The notes: generated from the sequence alone by a model not told the origin. Shown: positions 44,289-54,701, numbered from the stretch's first letter. The stretch: 56,947 nucleotides of DNA from Candidatus Gastranaerophilales bacterium (GCA_944324455.1 CALUWJ010000010.1:1-56947), one strand, 5' to 3'. Translations and numbers: made by a program.

Positions 44289-46853
44289 TTAAGAATTTTC
44301 TTTTATCAGATTTTGCATAAAAATACTCTTATGAAAAGGAAGTTCATCTTTTTTATTAAACAAAATTTCTTGAATTGAATGAGTTGTTTTATCGAAATGT
44401 TTAAAATCAGGTTTTATATTTTTGTTGATTATTACTTTGCTAAAACCATAATTTTTAGTTGAAATTGTTTTAATATTGTTATTTTCTAACAATATAATTG
44501 TTGAATAATGCGGATGATTATATTTATTTAATCCTGTTGAAATAAGAGCATATTTAGGTTTTAGCTGATTTAGCATTGTTTTATTTATTACATCTTTTGC
44601 GCCGTGGTGTCCTATTTTTAAAATTTCAATTTCACCTTGAATATCTTTTTTGATTTTATTAAAACCCTCAACTCCGCAGTCTGCCATAAAAAGATAGTTT
44701 TTATTTTTGTAAGTTAAAAGAGTTATAATTGATTCTTCGTTATCATATTTATCATTATTTTGATTAAATTTTGCACTAAAGGTTCTTATTTTAAGGTCTT
44801 TTTCTTCATAAATTATTTCATTATTTTTAGCTGTTGAATAATTAAGATGTTTATTTTTAATATAATCCATAATCGAAGCAGAGATTTTTGATTTAGTTTG
44901 TTCTTTTTGAATTATAATTTTTTTAATTTTTATATTTTTCATTAAATCCAACGCTCCGCCGCAATGGTCAGAATCAAAGTGTGTTATTTCAAGAATATCA
45001 AGATTTTTTATTCTTTCATTTCTCATATAAGGAAGAATGACGTTTTGAGCGCTGTTTGATGATTTATAGATAATTTTACCTGTATCAATCATTATGTATT
45101 TATTTTTTGGGGTTTTAATTAAAAAACAATCGGCATTTTCAACATCAAACATAATAATTTCAAGATTATTTTGAAAAATTGCGGGTTTTATAAAGCTCAA
45201 AAGGAAGATAATTATTGATAAAATAAGTATTATAGCGTGTTTTGTTTTTCTGAAATTATTTTTTAAATTTAAAATAAATAATAAAATTAAAGTCCAAAAG
45301 CCTAATATTTGAAAAATATTAAAACCCATAGTTGTAATCAAAGAGAATTTAAAAGACGAGAAAATTTGACTTATTTTAACTAATAAACTTAATAAAGGGT
45401 TTGCTATTGTATCAAAAATAAAAATACAATAATCTGAAATTTTAGGTAAAAGTGCTAAAATTGAACTGATAAATCCAATAAAGCTTAATATCCCGATAAA
45501 AGGAATGACTGCAATATTAGCTAATATGCTAAAAGGTGCAAGATTATTAAAATAATGCATTTGCAAAGGAATAACCCATAATTGCGCTACAAGAGGAGCG
45601 CAAATCAAAGAAACTGCATTCATTGGCGAGAATAAAAATAAAATATATTTTTCAAAACGGCTTTTATTTTTAAATTTTTCTTTAAATTTTTCATCTTTTT
45701 TTCTGAATTTTTCAACAATTACAGGACAACAAACAATTAAACCGAAAGTTACCATAAAAGATAATTGAAAACCAATATCGAAAAACATTTTCGGATTAAA
45801 AAGAAGTATTAAAAACCCGACAAAACAAACTAAAGCAATGGAATCAGCGTCTCTATCTATTAATTTGCCAAATAAAATAAATAAAAGCATTAGAGAAGCT
45901 CTTAAAATTGATGGTGGAAAACCTGTCATAAATGTATATAAAATTACAAAAACACTGCCTGTTAAAATGGAAATTTTATAGGGCAATTTTATTAAACTTG
46001 CAATCCACCACCAAATTCCATAAATTAAGGCAACATTTAAGCCGCTTGCTGCTAAAAGATGTAATAAACCTGAATTTTTGAAATTTTCTTTTATGCTTTC
46101 ATCAGGGTTTATGGTTTCATTACCAAAAACAATACCTCCTAATACTTCTAAATTCGGTGATTTAATTTTCTTGGAGTGTTGTTTGATTATTTTTTCTCTT
46201 ATATTTTCAAAATTATTTAAAATATGATACCAGTTATCTTTAAGATTATGATTGAATTTTGAGCTTTTTATCAGAGTTAAGTCATTGTTATTTATATAAA
46301 AAACGCTATGGCAATCATTATTGGATAAATATTTTCTATAATCAAATTGATATGGGTTTGTTGCTTCTTTTGGAGTTCTTAATTTGCCTTTTATTTCAAC
46401 TCTGTTTCCTATTTTTATTATGTTTTCAATATTTTTATCGTAATCTATGCTAACTAAAATTTTAGAATTAATATTAGAAATTGTTCTATTAAATATTTCT
46501 GCTTTATTTGCTTCTAAATAAAATTTTATTTTGTTAGTTTTATATGAAACATCCTTGGAGCTTATTATTCTTCCTTGAATTTTTGCATCTGAGCAATTTA
46601 TGCCTTTTAAAATATCATCATTTTTAGAAAAATCCGCTCTTATAAACCCAACAAAAAATATTAAATATAAAATTAAAATCTTCTTTTTGTTGTAGTTAAA
46701 ATACAAAACCAAAAAAGATAAAACCACAAATGTAATAAAAGCAAATACTATGCCATGGTTATAAAAACAGCCTAAAACTCCAAAGATATAAAATAGAGAA
46801 AATAATATGGTAAAATTTTTTTCGTATAAAAAAGTTTTTGTGTTCTCATTCAT
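44289..46853 (-). CDS. comEC: ComEC/Rec2 DNA-uptake channel protein
   Basis: About 854 residues from the ATG complementary to 46851-46853; an in-frame TTG 9 bp upstream is the alternative. There is an N-terminal DUF4131-like segment, then many transmembrane helices of the Competence domain (SGLLHLLAASGLNVALIYGI, FPPSILRASLMLLFILFGKL). A C-terminal metallo-beta-lactamase-like domain has DILEITHFDSDHCGGALDLM, EILKIGHHGAKD and STGLNKYNHPH. It forms the inner-membrane channel for transforming DNA. The start follows the ftsY stop by 1 base, so it is coupled to ftsY. Confidence 0.93.
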   Translation of the reverse strand: MNENTKTFLYEKNFTILFSLFYIFGVLGCFYNHGIVFAFITFVVLSFLVLYFNYNKKKILILYLIFFVGFIRADFSKNDDILKGINCSDAKIQGRIISSKDVSYKTNKIKFYLEANKAEIFNRTISNINSKILVSIDYDKNIENIIKIGNRVEIKGKLRTPKEATNPYQFDYRKYLSNNDCHSVFYINNNDLTLIKSSKFNHNLKDNWYHILNNFENIREKIIKQHSKKIKSPNLEVLGGIVFGNETINPDESIKENFKNSGLLHLLAASGLNVALIYGIWWWIASLIKLPYKISILTGSVFVILYTFMTGFPPSILRASLMLLFILFGKLIDRDADSIALVCFVGFLILLFNPKMFFDIGFQLSFMVTFGLIVCCPVIVEKFRKKDEKFKEKFKNKSRFEKYILFLFSPMNAVSLICAPLVAQLWVIPLQMHYFNNLAPFSILANIAVIPFIGILSFIGFISSILALLPKISDYCIFIFDTIANPLLSLLVKISQIFSSFKFSLITTMGFNIFQILGFWTLILLFILNLKNNFRKTKHAIILILSIIIFLLSFIKPAIFQNNLEIIMFDVENADCFLIKTPKNKYIMIDTGKIIYKSSNSAQNVILPYMRNERIKNLDILEITHFDSDHCGGALDLMKNIKIKKIIIQKEQTKSKISASIMDYIKNKHLNYSTAKNNEIIYEEKDLKIRTFSAKFNQNNDKYDNEESIITLLTYKNKNYLFMADCGVEGFNKIKKDIQGEIEILKIGHHGAKDVINKTMLNQLKPKYALISTGLNKYNHPHYSTIILLENNNIKTISTKNYGFSKVIINKNIKPDFKHFDKTTHSIQEILFNKKDELPFHKSIFMQNLIKENS

Positions 46854-46854
46854 T

Positions 46855-47781
46855 TTAATCAAATAAAGCGTTTATAAATTCATCTTTATTAAATTCTTTA
46901 ATATCTTCAATATTTTCACCAACTCCTATTAATTTAGTCGGCAATTTAAGATTTTTTGCAATAGAAAAAATAATCCCGCCTTTTGGAGTGCCATCAAGCT
47001 TTGTTATTGCAATAGCTGAAATATCCACTGCTTCATTAAATACCATTGCTTGATTTAGTCCGTTTTGTCCTTGGGTGCCGTCTAGAACAAGGATTGTTTC
47101 AAGGTTATCGTTTTCAATTTTCTTTGCTATGACATTTTTTATTTTTTTTAATTCTTCAATTAAATTAAATTTATTTTGCAATCTTCCTGCGCTATCAATA
47201 ATTACAACATTGTAATTATCTTTTCTTGCCATATCAATGGCTCTATAAGCTAAAGAAGCGCTGTCTGCTTTATCTTCTCTTAAAATATCAACATCTGCTC
47301 TTTTAGACCAAACATCAAGCTGTTCTTCTGCTGCTGCTCTAAAAGTATCCCCCGCAACAAGAAGAACTTTTTGCCCTTCTTTTTTAAATTTATGAGCCAG
47401 TTTTCCGATAAGAGTAGTTTTTCCTGCGCCATTTACGCCCACAACAAAATAGATATTAATTTTATCTTTATCAAATTTTAATTTTTCATTGGGGGCATTA
47501 TTTAAAATATTAATAAATTCTTCTTTTAAAAATGGCTTTAATTCAGAAGATTTAATTTTTCTATCTTTTAATTTTTCAACAAGCTCAACAGATAAATCCA
47601 CCCCTAAATCAGCTTTAATCAACATAGATTCAATATCATCAAATTCATATTCATTAATGATTTCATCATTAGCTATTGATGTAACATTGTTGATTAGAGA
47701 ATTAATTGTTTTTGATAAAGCGTTTTTAAGAGTGTTTTCTTTTTTATTTTCGTCTTTATTTTTTTTAAAAAAATTAAACAT
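46855..47781 (-). CDS. ftsY: Signal recognition particle receptor FtsY
   Basis: 308 residues from the ATG complementary to 47779-47781; a TTG 9 bp upstream would overlap nusB further. The N-terminal acidic A domain is short (FKKNKDENKKENTLKNALSK). The NG domain is complete: VGVNGAGKTTLIGKLAHKFK, AGDTFRAAAEEQLDVWSKRA, IIDSAGRLQNKFNL, TKLDGTPKGGIIFS and LIGVGENIEDI. It is the membrane docking GTPase for SRP; the SRP RNA gene is also in this window. It lies between nusB and comEC. Confidence 0.95.
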   Translation of the reverse strand: MFNFFKKNKDENKKENTLKNALSKTINSLINNVTSIANDEIINEYEFDDIESMLIKADLGVDLSVELVEKLKDRKIKSSELKPFLKEEFINILNNAPNEKLKFDKDKINIYFVVGVNGAGKTTLIGKLAHKFKKEGQKVLLVAGDTFRAAAEEQLDVWSKRADVDILREDKADSASLAYRAIDMARKDNYNVVIIDSAGRLQNKFNLIEELKKIKNVIAKKIENDNLETILVLDGTQGQNGLNQAMVFNEAVDISAIAITKLDGTPKGGIIFSIAKNLKLPTKLIGVGENIEDIKEFNKDEFINALFD

Positions 47782-48427
47782 ATTTTTCAACTACTTTAGC
47801 TAAAATACCGTTGATAAATGAAGGTGAATCATCAGTTGAATATTTTTTAGCAAGTTCTAAGGCTTCATCAATAACAACTTTGTGCGGTGCGTCTTTAATG
47901 AACACCAATTCTGTTATTGCAATTCTTAGAATGTCTTTATCTATTTTAAATAATCTGTCTATATCCCAGCCAAAGGCAAATTCGCTGATTATTTTATCAA
48001 TTTCAACTTTATTTTTTTGATAATCACTGCAAATTTTTAAAATATAGCTTCTAACATCATCTTGAGATGATAGTGTGCATAATTCTGCTATATCAAGTGC
48101 GCTCATTGTTTTTTCGCTTGCATTTAATAAAACATCAATTTTTGCTTCTAAGTCTGATGTTAAAGGAAGCACAACAGGTATATTCTCGCAATCAATCGGG
48201 CGAGAAAGATTGTCAGGGTGATTGTTTTCAAAGTCAATTATTTGATTTTTGATTTCGTTTAATTTAGAAACACACATTGAAATTTCATCAGAAGATGTTG
48301 AAATAAGTGTTCTAACTGATTTTAAAATGATAGAAGAAAAATCTTCGTTTTTATATTTTTCTAAATTTTTATCCAATTGAGAGAATAATATTAAAGTTAA
48401 TTCTCTGCTTGCTCTTCTTGCTTGCAT
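47774..48427 (-). CDS. nusB: Transcription antitermination factor NusB (long form)
   Basis: A 217-residue protein. MQARRASRELTLILFSQLDK and the C-terminal VFIKDAPHKVVIDEALELAKKYS and FINGILAKVVEKYV are NusB-like. An additional 60-70 residues in the middle make it longer than the usual 140. Cyanobacterial NusB proteins have a similar extension, so this supports the lineage call. NusB works with NusE in rRNA antitermination. It overlaps ftsY by 8 bp. Confidence 0.88.
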   Translation of the reverse strand: MQARRASRELTLILFSQLDKNLEKYKNEDFSSIILKSVRTLISTSSDEISMCVSKLNEIKNQIIDFENNHPDNLSRPIDCENIPVVLPLTSDLEAKIDVLLNASEKTMSALDIAELCTLSSQDDVRSYILKICSDYQKNKVEIDKIISEFAFGWDIDRLFKIDKDILRIAITELVFIKDAPHKVVIDEALELAKKYSTDDSPSFINGILAKVVEKYV

Positions 48428-48479
48428 TTTTAGTTCCTTTTTAAATTATATTTTAATTATATTGAAAACACGTCTATTT

Positions 48480-49553
48480 TCATAGAATTTTTTTAATTGT
48501 TTCAACATATTTTGTTATAATTTTTTCTTTTTCATAATTTTTAATTGTTTTTAGTGCATTTTTTGAAATTTCTTCTTTTTTTTCGATTGGAAAATTATAA
48601 ATTTCAAATAAAATTTTTTTTATTTCTTCAACATTTGGATTAATTAAAAAGCCGTTTTCGTTGTTTTTTATTATGCCATCTATGCCTTCATTTTTTGTTC
48701 CTATTGTAATTAATCCTCTTGTCATAGCTTCAAGATAGGCCAATCCAAGGGTTTCTTTTATTGATGGAAGTATAAAAACATCATTTTCATCCAATTTTTC
48801 AAAAATTAAATCGTGATTTATGTAGGGCAAGATTTCAATTTTATTATGAAGATTTAATTTTTTGATTAGGTTGTTTAAATTGTTATATTCTGCTCCTTTT
48901 CCATATATTTTATATTCAAAATCAAAATCAATTTTGCTTAGTGCTTTAATAACAAGATTTAGATTTTTTCTTTTAATTAATTTTGAAAGGGTTATTATTT
49001 TTAATTTATTTTGATTAAAAGTTTTCTTTTCTTTTATATTTTCTTTTTCAACAAATGAGGGAAGTATAAAATCTGCTTTTAATTCTTTTTTTAAAAAATG
49101 ACTTCTGGCACCAATCAGGGTTGAGTTTTTTAGTGCTTTTTTTAATCTTTTTTTAAAATAAAAGCTGTATTTAAATTCTTTTAAAACCCGATAATCGCTA
49201 TAATGCAGAATGGAAATTCTCGGAAGTTTTAGTTTTTTGTTGATTAAATCAGCATAAATATGCCCCGAGGGCATGTGGGAAATTATCACATCAAAATTAT
49301 TTTCTAATTTTAAATTATCAAATAAAAAAGGTGTTAAAAAATTTCTGTTATAAATTTTTATATTATTTCTATAATAAATTCCTGTTTTAAATATTTTGTG
49401 TTTTCTTAAAAAAGTGTTGAATAAAAAATTGGGTCTGATAACTTCAACTAAAATATTTTTTTCATTTAATGCAAGCGAAAAATCCTCTAAAACTGATGGA
49501 ATTGTGCTATCAGATTTTAGAGGATATAAATCGCTAATTAATAATATTTTCAT
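48480..49553 (-). CDS. Family 4 glycosyltransferase
   Basis: A 357-residue GT-B enzyme. The N-terminal domain starts MKILLISDLYPLKSDSTIPS. The C-terminal domain includes IITLSKLIKRKNLNLVIKAL, and the catalytic-type E-x7-E motif in LPSIKETLGLAYLEAMTRGL. It transfers a sugar from a nucleotide donor; the acceptor is unknown but surface polysaccharide or lipopolysaccharide is likely given kdsA and gmhA. The ATG overlaps the stop of glyS (TAATG), so translation is coupled. Confidence 0.85.
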   Translation of the reverse strand: MKILLISDLYPLKSDSTIPSVLEDFSLALNEKNILVEVIRPNFLFNTFLRKHKIFKTGIYYRNNIKIYNRNFLTPFLFDNLKLENNFDVIISHMPSGHIYADLINKKLKLPRISILHYSDYRVLKEFKYSFYFKKRLKKALKNSTLIGARSHFLKKELKADFILPSFVEKENIKEKKTFNQNKLKIITLSKLIKRKNLNLVIKALSKIDFDFEYKIYGKGAEYNNLNNLIKKLNLHNKIEILPYINHDLIFEKLDENDVFILPSIKETLGLAYLEAMTRGLITIGTKNEGIDGIIKNNENGFLINPNVEEIKKILFEIYNFPIEKKEEISKNALKTIKNYEKEKIITKYVETIKKIL

Positions 49554-51610
49554 TATAATTTTTCAAAATCGCAAACTACACTGAATTTTTCATTTAGTTT
49601 TGATAATAGTGCGAGTCTGTTATTTTTGATTTTTTCATCTTTATCCATAACGAGAACTTTGTCAAAAAATTGAACAATAGGACTTATTAAAGATTTTAGT
49701 GATTGAATATATAAATCAAGATTATTTGTATTTGCATTATGATTTTTAATTGCTTCATAAAGAGCTTTTTCTTCATCTAAAACAAATAAATCACTTGAAA
49801 TATTATCAAAAGAATTATTTTTCAAAATTCTTTTAACCCTTGTTGCGTTTTCTTTAATTAATTCAAAATCAGAATTTGTTTGATATTTTGTTAATATTTT
49901 AGCTTTTTCAATAAATCCTGTTAAATCTTTTAAAGGATTAAATTCTGAAATTGAATTAATAACTTGAATTTGGAAATCTTTTTCATACATGAATAATAAT
50001 CTTTGTAGGAAAAATTCTTTTAATTCATCTAAAATTGTTTCTTCAAGCTCGATATTAAATTCTTTTGATAATAAATCAAGAGAATGTTTAATAACGCTTT
50101 CTAAATCAAGGTTTAGATTTTTTTCAATAATTGTTCTTAAAATGCCGATTGCGGCACGTCTTGCGCCAAGAGGGTCGTTTGAGCCTGTGGGGCGTTTTTT
50201 CTTTTTGTCTTTTTGAGTTGAAATAAATAAAGCACAAATTGTATCAACTTTATCTGCTATTGAAACAATTTGACCTGCTATTTCGCTAGGCAGTTCGCCA
50301 TTTGCACCCAAAGGAAAATAATGTTCACAAATTCCCTTTGAAACTGTTTCATTTTCTTTATCAAACATAGCATAGTTTTCGCCGATAAAACCTTGCAATT
50401 CGGTAAATTCGAAAACTAATTTAGAAGATAAATCACATTTTGATAAAAGAGCACATCTTAGGATGTTTTCAGTATCTTCTACAGCTAATTTATCACAGAT
50501 AAATTGAGTTAGATTAACCATTCTTTGAGTTTTATCAAAAAGTGTGCCAAGACCTTTTTGGAAAGTCATTCCTTTAAGGTTATCTAATTTATCTATAAGT
50601 TTTGTTTTAGTGTCTTCATTATAGAAAAATGCGCCGTCTTCTAATCTTGCCGTAATAACTCTTTGATTACCTGCTTTTATGTTTGAAAAATCATTCCCAA
50701 CATAATTCGCCATTGTGATGAATTTATTTGATAATTTGCCGTTTTTATTCCAAAGCGGGAAATATCTTTGATGTTGAGTCATAACGGTTGTTGTAACAAT
50801 TGATGGAATTTGAAGATATTTTTCATCAAATTCACACAAAACAGGAACGGGCCATTCTGTGATAAAAGTAATTTCTTCTAATAAATCTTCAACATTTTCA
50901 AAATTTATTTCAAGGTTGTTTTCTTGGGCGCATTTTTGAGCAAGATTAACAATAACTTCTTTTCTTTCATCTTGATTTGCTATAACATTACCTGTTTTCA
51001 AAATTTCAAGATAATTTTTAGGCTCATCTATATTCAAATATCTGTTTTTAGAATATCTATGACCTTGAGTTTTATTTGTTGATTTTTTATCAAGGATATT
51101 TAACTCAACAATTTCATTTCCTAAAATTGCAACAACGTTTTCAATGGGACGAGAGAATTTTTCTGTATTATCTGCCCAGCGCATAAAGTGTGAGCCTTGC
51201 ATTTTTAAGATTAAATTTTCAATATTTTCTTTAAGAATTTCTTGTGCGGTTTTGCCTTTTATTTCTATTTTTGCCCAGATATAGTTATCTTTTTCATAAA
51301 GCATTGAAACATCGACATTGTTTTTCTTTGCAAAACCAACAGCAGCAGGACTATATGTGCCATCATCATTTTTTGCAACAGACAATATAGGGCCCTTAGC
51401 TTCTTTTTCAATATCTTGTTGTTTATCTGCTAAATTTTCAACAATAACTGCTAAACGTCTTGGAGTTGCATAAACTTTAATATCGCCATAATTAAGCGCA
51501 TTTTCTTTAAATAGTTTTTCAAAAGAGCTTTTTAGCTGCAAAATTGCACTGGGAATGAATTTATATGGAAGCTCTTGAACCAATATTTCCAATAAAAAAT
51601 CTTTTCTCAT
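49553..51610 (-). CDS. glyS: Glycine--tRNA ligase beta subunit
   Basis: A 685-residue protein, the usual length. It begins RKDFLLEILVQELPYKFIPS and contains VYATPRRLAVIVENLADKQQ, GPILSV, PFVQKGLGTLFDKT-like text, and SKCDLSSKLVFEFTELQGF. The C-terminal anticodon-binding region includes FFDKVLVMDKDEKIKNNRLA. It works with the alpha subunit GlyQ, not seen in the window. A tRNA-Gly gene is about 3 kb away. It heads the reverse operon block. Confidence 0.95.
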   Translation of the reverse strand: MRKDFLLEILVQELPYKFIPSAILQLKSSFEKLFKENALNYGDIKVYATPRRLAVIVENLADKQQDIEKEAKGPILSVAKNDDGTYSPAAVGFAKKNNVDVSMLYEKDNYIWAKIEIKGKTAQEILKENIENLILKMQGSHFMRWADNTEKFSRPIENVVAILGNEIVELNILDKKSTNKTQGHRYSKNRYLNIDEPKNYLEILKTGNVIANQDERKEVIVNLAQKCAQENNLEINFENVEDLLEEITFITEWPVPVLCEFDEKYLQIPSIVTTTVMTQHQRYFPLWNKNGKLSNKFITMANYVGNDFSNIKAGNQRVITARLEDGAFFYNEDTKTKLIDKLDNLKGMTFQKGLGTLFDKTQRMVNLTQFICDKLAVEDTENILRCALLSKCDLSSKLVFEFTELQGFIGENYAMFDKENETVSKGICEHYFPLGANGELPSEIAGQIVSIADKVDTICALFISTQKDKKKKRPTGSNDPLGARRAAIGILRTIIEKNLNLDLESVIKHSLDLLSKEFNIELEETILDELKEFFLQRLLFMYEKDFQIQVINSISEFNPLKDLTGFIEKAKILTKYQTNSDFELIKENATRVKRILKNNSFDNISSDLFVLDEEKALYEAIKNHNANTNNLDLYIQSLKSLISPIVQFFDKVLVMDKDEKIKNNRLALLSKLNEKFSVVCDFEKL

Positions 51611-51766
51611 AGTAATTAGATTATATTATAAAAATCAAAACAAAATATAAACTAAAAAAATATATTAAGAAAATGCAACAAAAACGTAACAATAATGAAA
51701 TTTTTTTTGAAAAAATTTTCATTATGTGTCAAATTATAGATAAAGAGATTATTGGGTTTATAAATT

Positions 51767-53380
51767 TTGTTAATACAGGAAGTGGAAATAGTTGAAATAG
51801 CTGATGAGCAAGCATACGACGCTAAGCTCTTAGCGAGTGCTTTATCTGAAAGCAAAGCGAGAAAAAGAGCAATGATTGATATGCTCGGTATTTCTTGTGC
51901 TATAAATTACCTAAATAACAAAAAAATAAGAGTTAACACTAAAAGAAGCGTATATAAAATTCCGCTTTTGTTTGAAGAATTTAAAATAACAGATATTTAC
52001 CACGGGAATTATAGAATTGATGTTATAACTCTTTATAGAGAAAAAACAATAAAAATCCCTAAAATCCATTCTGAAATGGATATAATGCCTCATTTTTATT
52101 TTGTTGTACAAATCGGGGCCAAAATAAAAGAAGCAAAGATGATAGGTTTTATTGATTCAAAAAGTATCAGCGCCTGCTCATCAGATTCTAAGTTTTTCTA
52201 TCCGACTTTGGATATGATTTTTGATGTAAATAAATTTGTTAATTTAACAAGACACTCAGTTCCTGCAAAAACACTTCTTGGTAAACATATTGATTGTTTA
52301 GGCTTATTTTTAAAATTTATTGATAATGATTTATCATCTTTATATAAAAGACAAATGATTCAGCATCTTATGAATTGCGATTCATGCAGAGCCCGTTTTA
52401 TTGATGTTGTTGAATTTGAAAAATTGGCAAATAATATAAAATATTATCCTGATGTTGTAAGAAAAAACGAGGCTAAAATTAAAGCAAAAGATATTTCATC
52501 AGAATTACAATCTCCTAAAAAAGCAATGACTTTGGAAGAAAGCCTTGAAAATGTTGTTTTGGACGATAATGAAGATGAAATTGAAGAAACTTTTATTGAT
52601 ATAGAAAAACCAATTGATGAAAAAGAAGATTTTTCAGATAAAGAAAAACCTAAAACCGTTCAAATGTTTGATTTATCAGCTGATGATTCAAATAGACAAT
52701 CAAGAAAAAATGTAATTGATGCAATTTTTAATGAAATTCCTAAATTAGAATTGCCGCAAATTAAAACGGTGGTTAGTGCAAAGCACAGAAGAACAATGTT
52801 TGTAATTGCTTTGATATTCATAATTTTAGGAAGTTTTGCTTTTATTTCAATTAAAGGAAGCACGGAAACTTTAGAGGAAAACACTCCTTTGGCTGAATTT
52901 GAAGAAGCAAGCGAAAATTATGATGAGTCTTATTCATATCCGATGTCATCAAATGGGCAAGCACAACTTATTCCAAAAGAAACAGATATAAATGATTTTA
53001 TAATAAAACAGCCTGTTTCAAATAGTCCTGCATATTCACCCTCTGTTGCAAAAATCTCTTGGGAAGCACCTGAAAGTATTGTTAAAAAAGATAGTTATAT
53101 TAAATTTTTACAATTAATTGGAAAAAATATAAAATTAAATCTGCAAAACGATTTACTTTTGGTTAATGATGTTCCGATAAATAAAATTGTAAAATTAGAT
53201 ATAAAAATATCTTCCACAGGTAATATTGACGATATTAAATTAGCGTCATCATCAGGCACCGTTGCGATTGATGATGCAATTAAAAAAGTTATAAATGATA
53301 CTTTAACATACATGAAACCGCCAAGTAACGGCATAATTTCAAAAGCTGCTGATGTTACATTGGTGATTGAATTAAAATAA
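51767..53380 (+). CDS. DUF1822-like / zinc-finger / transmembrane / TonB-C-like protein
   Basis: A 537-residue multidomain protein. The N-terminal about 190 residues resemble cyanobacterial DUF1822 (AINYLNNKKIRVNTKRS; FYFVVQIGAKIKEAKMIGFI). An anti-sigma-like zinc motif H-x3-C-x2-C follows in MIQHLMNCDSCRARF. An acidic linker leads to a transmembrane segment (about 345-363, TMFVIALIFIILGSFAFISI). The final about 90 residues look like a TonB/TolA C-terminal domain. This suggests an inner-membrane protein linking a cytoplasmic sensor to the periplasm. The start is uncertain; TTG at 51767 or GTG at 51782 are both weakly supported. Confidence 0.65.
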   Translation: MLIQEVEIVEIADEQAYDAKLLASALSESKARKRAMIDMLGISCAINYLNNKKIRVNTKRSVYKIPLLFEEFKITDIYHGNYRIDVITLYREKTIKIPKIHSEMDIMPHFYFVVQIGAKIKEAKMIGFIDSKSISACSSDSKFFYPTLDMIFDVNKFVNLTRHSVPAKTLLGKHIDCLGLFLKFIDNDLSSLYKRQMIQHLMNCDSCRARFIDVVEFEKLANNIKYYPDVVRKNEAKIKAKDISSELQSPKKAMTLEESLENVVLDDNEDEIEETFIDIEKPIDEKEDFSDKEKPKTVQMFDLSADDSNRQSRKNVIDAIFNEIPKLELPQIKTVVSAKHRRTMFVIALIFIILGSFAFISIKGSTETLEENTPLAEFEEASENYDESYSYPMSSNGQAQLIPKETDINDFIIKQPVSNSPAYSPSVAKISWEAPESIVKKDSYIKFLQLIGKNIKLNLQNDLLLVNDVPINKIVKLDIKISSTGNIDDIKLASSSGTVAIDDAIKKVINDTLTYMKPPSNGIISKAADVTLVIELK

Positions 53381-53400
53381 TATGATTAATTGAGGCAAGT

Positions 53401-54594
53401 ATGGAAATTAATAAAAATTATAAAAATCTTGAAGCTAGTTATCTTTTTTCTACAATAGCAAAAAAGGTAAAAGAATTTGTTGAAAAAAACCCCGATAAAA
53501 AGGTTATTCGTCTTGGAATAGGGGATGTTACAAGACCATTGTGCAAAAGTGTAGTTGAAGCTATGAAAAATGCGGTTAGCGAAATGGGTACTTTTGAGGG
53601 ATTTCACGGCTATGGTCCTGAACAAGGTTATGATTTTCTAAAAAAAGAAATTCAAAATTATTATAAAGAAAAAAATGTTAATTTAGAGATTGATGAAATA
53701 TTTATTTCTGATGGCGCTAAATCTGATTTAGGAAATATTTTAGATATATTTTCAAAAGAAAATACGGTTTTAGTTCCTGATCCTGTTTATCCTGTTTATG
53801 TTGATACAAATATAATGCAAGGAAGAAAAATAATATTTGCTCAAGCGAATCAAGAGAATAATTTTCTTCCTTTGCCTGATGAAAATTTAAAAGCTGATAT
53901 TATATATATTTGTTCACCAAATAATCCGACAGGAGCTGTTTATAATAAAGAACAGCTTAAAAAATGGGTAGATTGGGCAAATAAAAATAAAGCAATAATT
54001 TTATTTGATGCTGCTTATGAATGTTTTATCAGCGATGATAATTTACCTAGAAGTATTTTTGAGATTGAGGGTGCTAAAACTTGCGCTATTGAATTTTGTT
54101 CATTATCTAAAACAGCAGGTTTCACAGGTACTCGCTGCGGTTATACTGTTGTTCCTTTTGAGCTTAAATTTGATGATATGAGCTTAAATAAAATGTGGTT
54201 AAGAAGACAAACAACAAAATTCAATGGTGTTCCATATATCGTTCAAAAAGGTGCGCAAGCAGTATTTAGTGAACAAGGTCAAAAAGAAATTAAAGAAAAT
54301 ATTGATTACTATAAAAAGAACGCTAAAATTATTGCTGATACTTTATCTAAGCACAATATTTGGTTTACAGGCGGTATTCATTCACCCTATATCTGGCTTA
54401 AATGTCCTAATAACATGACAAGTTGGGAATTTTTCGATTTTCTTTTAGAAAAAGCTCAGATTGTGGGTACTCCCGGAGCCGGTTTTGGCAAAAACGGCGA
54501 AGGATTTTTCCGCTTAACTTCTTTTGGAACAAATGAATTAACAAAAGAAGCTATGGAAAGACTGGATAAAATCCTAACTACCTATTGCAAATAA
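53401..54594 (+). CDS. dapL: LL-diaminopimelate aminotransferase
   Basis: A 397-residue class I aminotransferase. KVIRLGIGDVTRPLCKSVVE, GTFEGFHGYGPEQGYDFL, VLVPDPVYPVYVDTNIM, CSPNNPTGAVYNKEQL and the PLP-lysine SLSKTAGFTGTRCG identify DapL. It converts tetrahydrodipicolinate directly to LL-diaminopimelate, bypassing succinyl or acetyl intermediates; the pathway is found in cyanobacteria, plants and Chlamydiae. With lysA in this window it supplies lysine and peptidoglycan. Confidence 0.94.
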   Translation: MEINKNYKNLEASYLFSTIAKKVKEFVEKNPDKKVIRLGIGDVTRPLCKSVVEAMKNAVSEMGTFEGFHGYGPEQGYDFLKKEIQNYYKEKNVNLEIDEIFISDGAKSDLGNILDIFSKENTVLVPDPVYPVYVDTNIMQGRKIIFAQANQENNFLPLPDENLKADIIYICSPNNPTGAVYNKEQLKKWVDWANKNKAIILFDAAYECFISDDNLPRSIFEIEGAKTCAIEFCSLSKTAGFTGTRCGYTVVPFELKFDDMSLNKMWLRRQTTKFNGVPYIVQKGAQAVFSEQGQKEIKENIDYYKKNAKIIADTLSKHNIWFTGGIHSPYIWLKCPNNMTSWEFFDFLLEKAQIVGTPGAGFGKNGEGFFRLTSFGTNELTKEAMERLDKILTTYCK

Positions 54595-54625
54595 TTTTTG
54601 TTTATAGCAAAATAATCTTGTAGTT

Positions 54626-54701
54626 GCGGAAGTAACTCAATTGGTAGAGTACCTGCCTTCCAAGCAGGCTGCTGCGGGTTCGAGCCCCGTCTTCCGCTCC
54701 A
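54626..54701 (+). tRNA. tRNA-Gly (anticodon TCC)
   Basis: The acceptor arms GCGGAAG (54626-54632) and CTTCCGC (54691-54697), D-arm and T-arm GGTTCGAGCC are intact. The anticodon stem CCTGC/GCAGG encloses CTTCCAA with anticodon TCC. The 3' CCA (54699-54701) is encoded. Confidence 0.97.
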
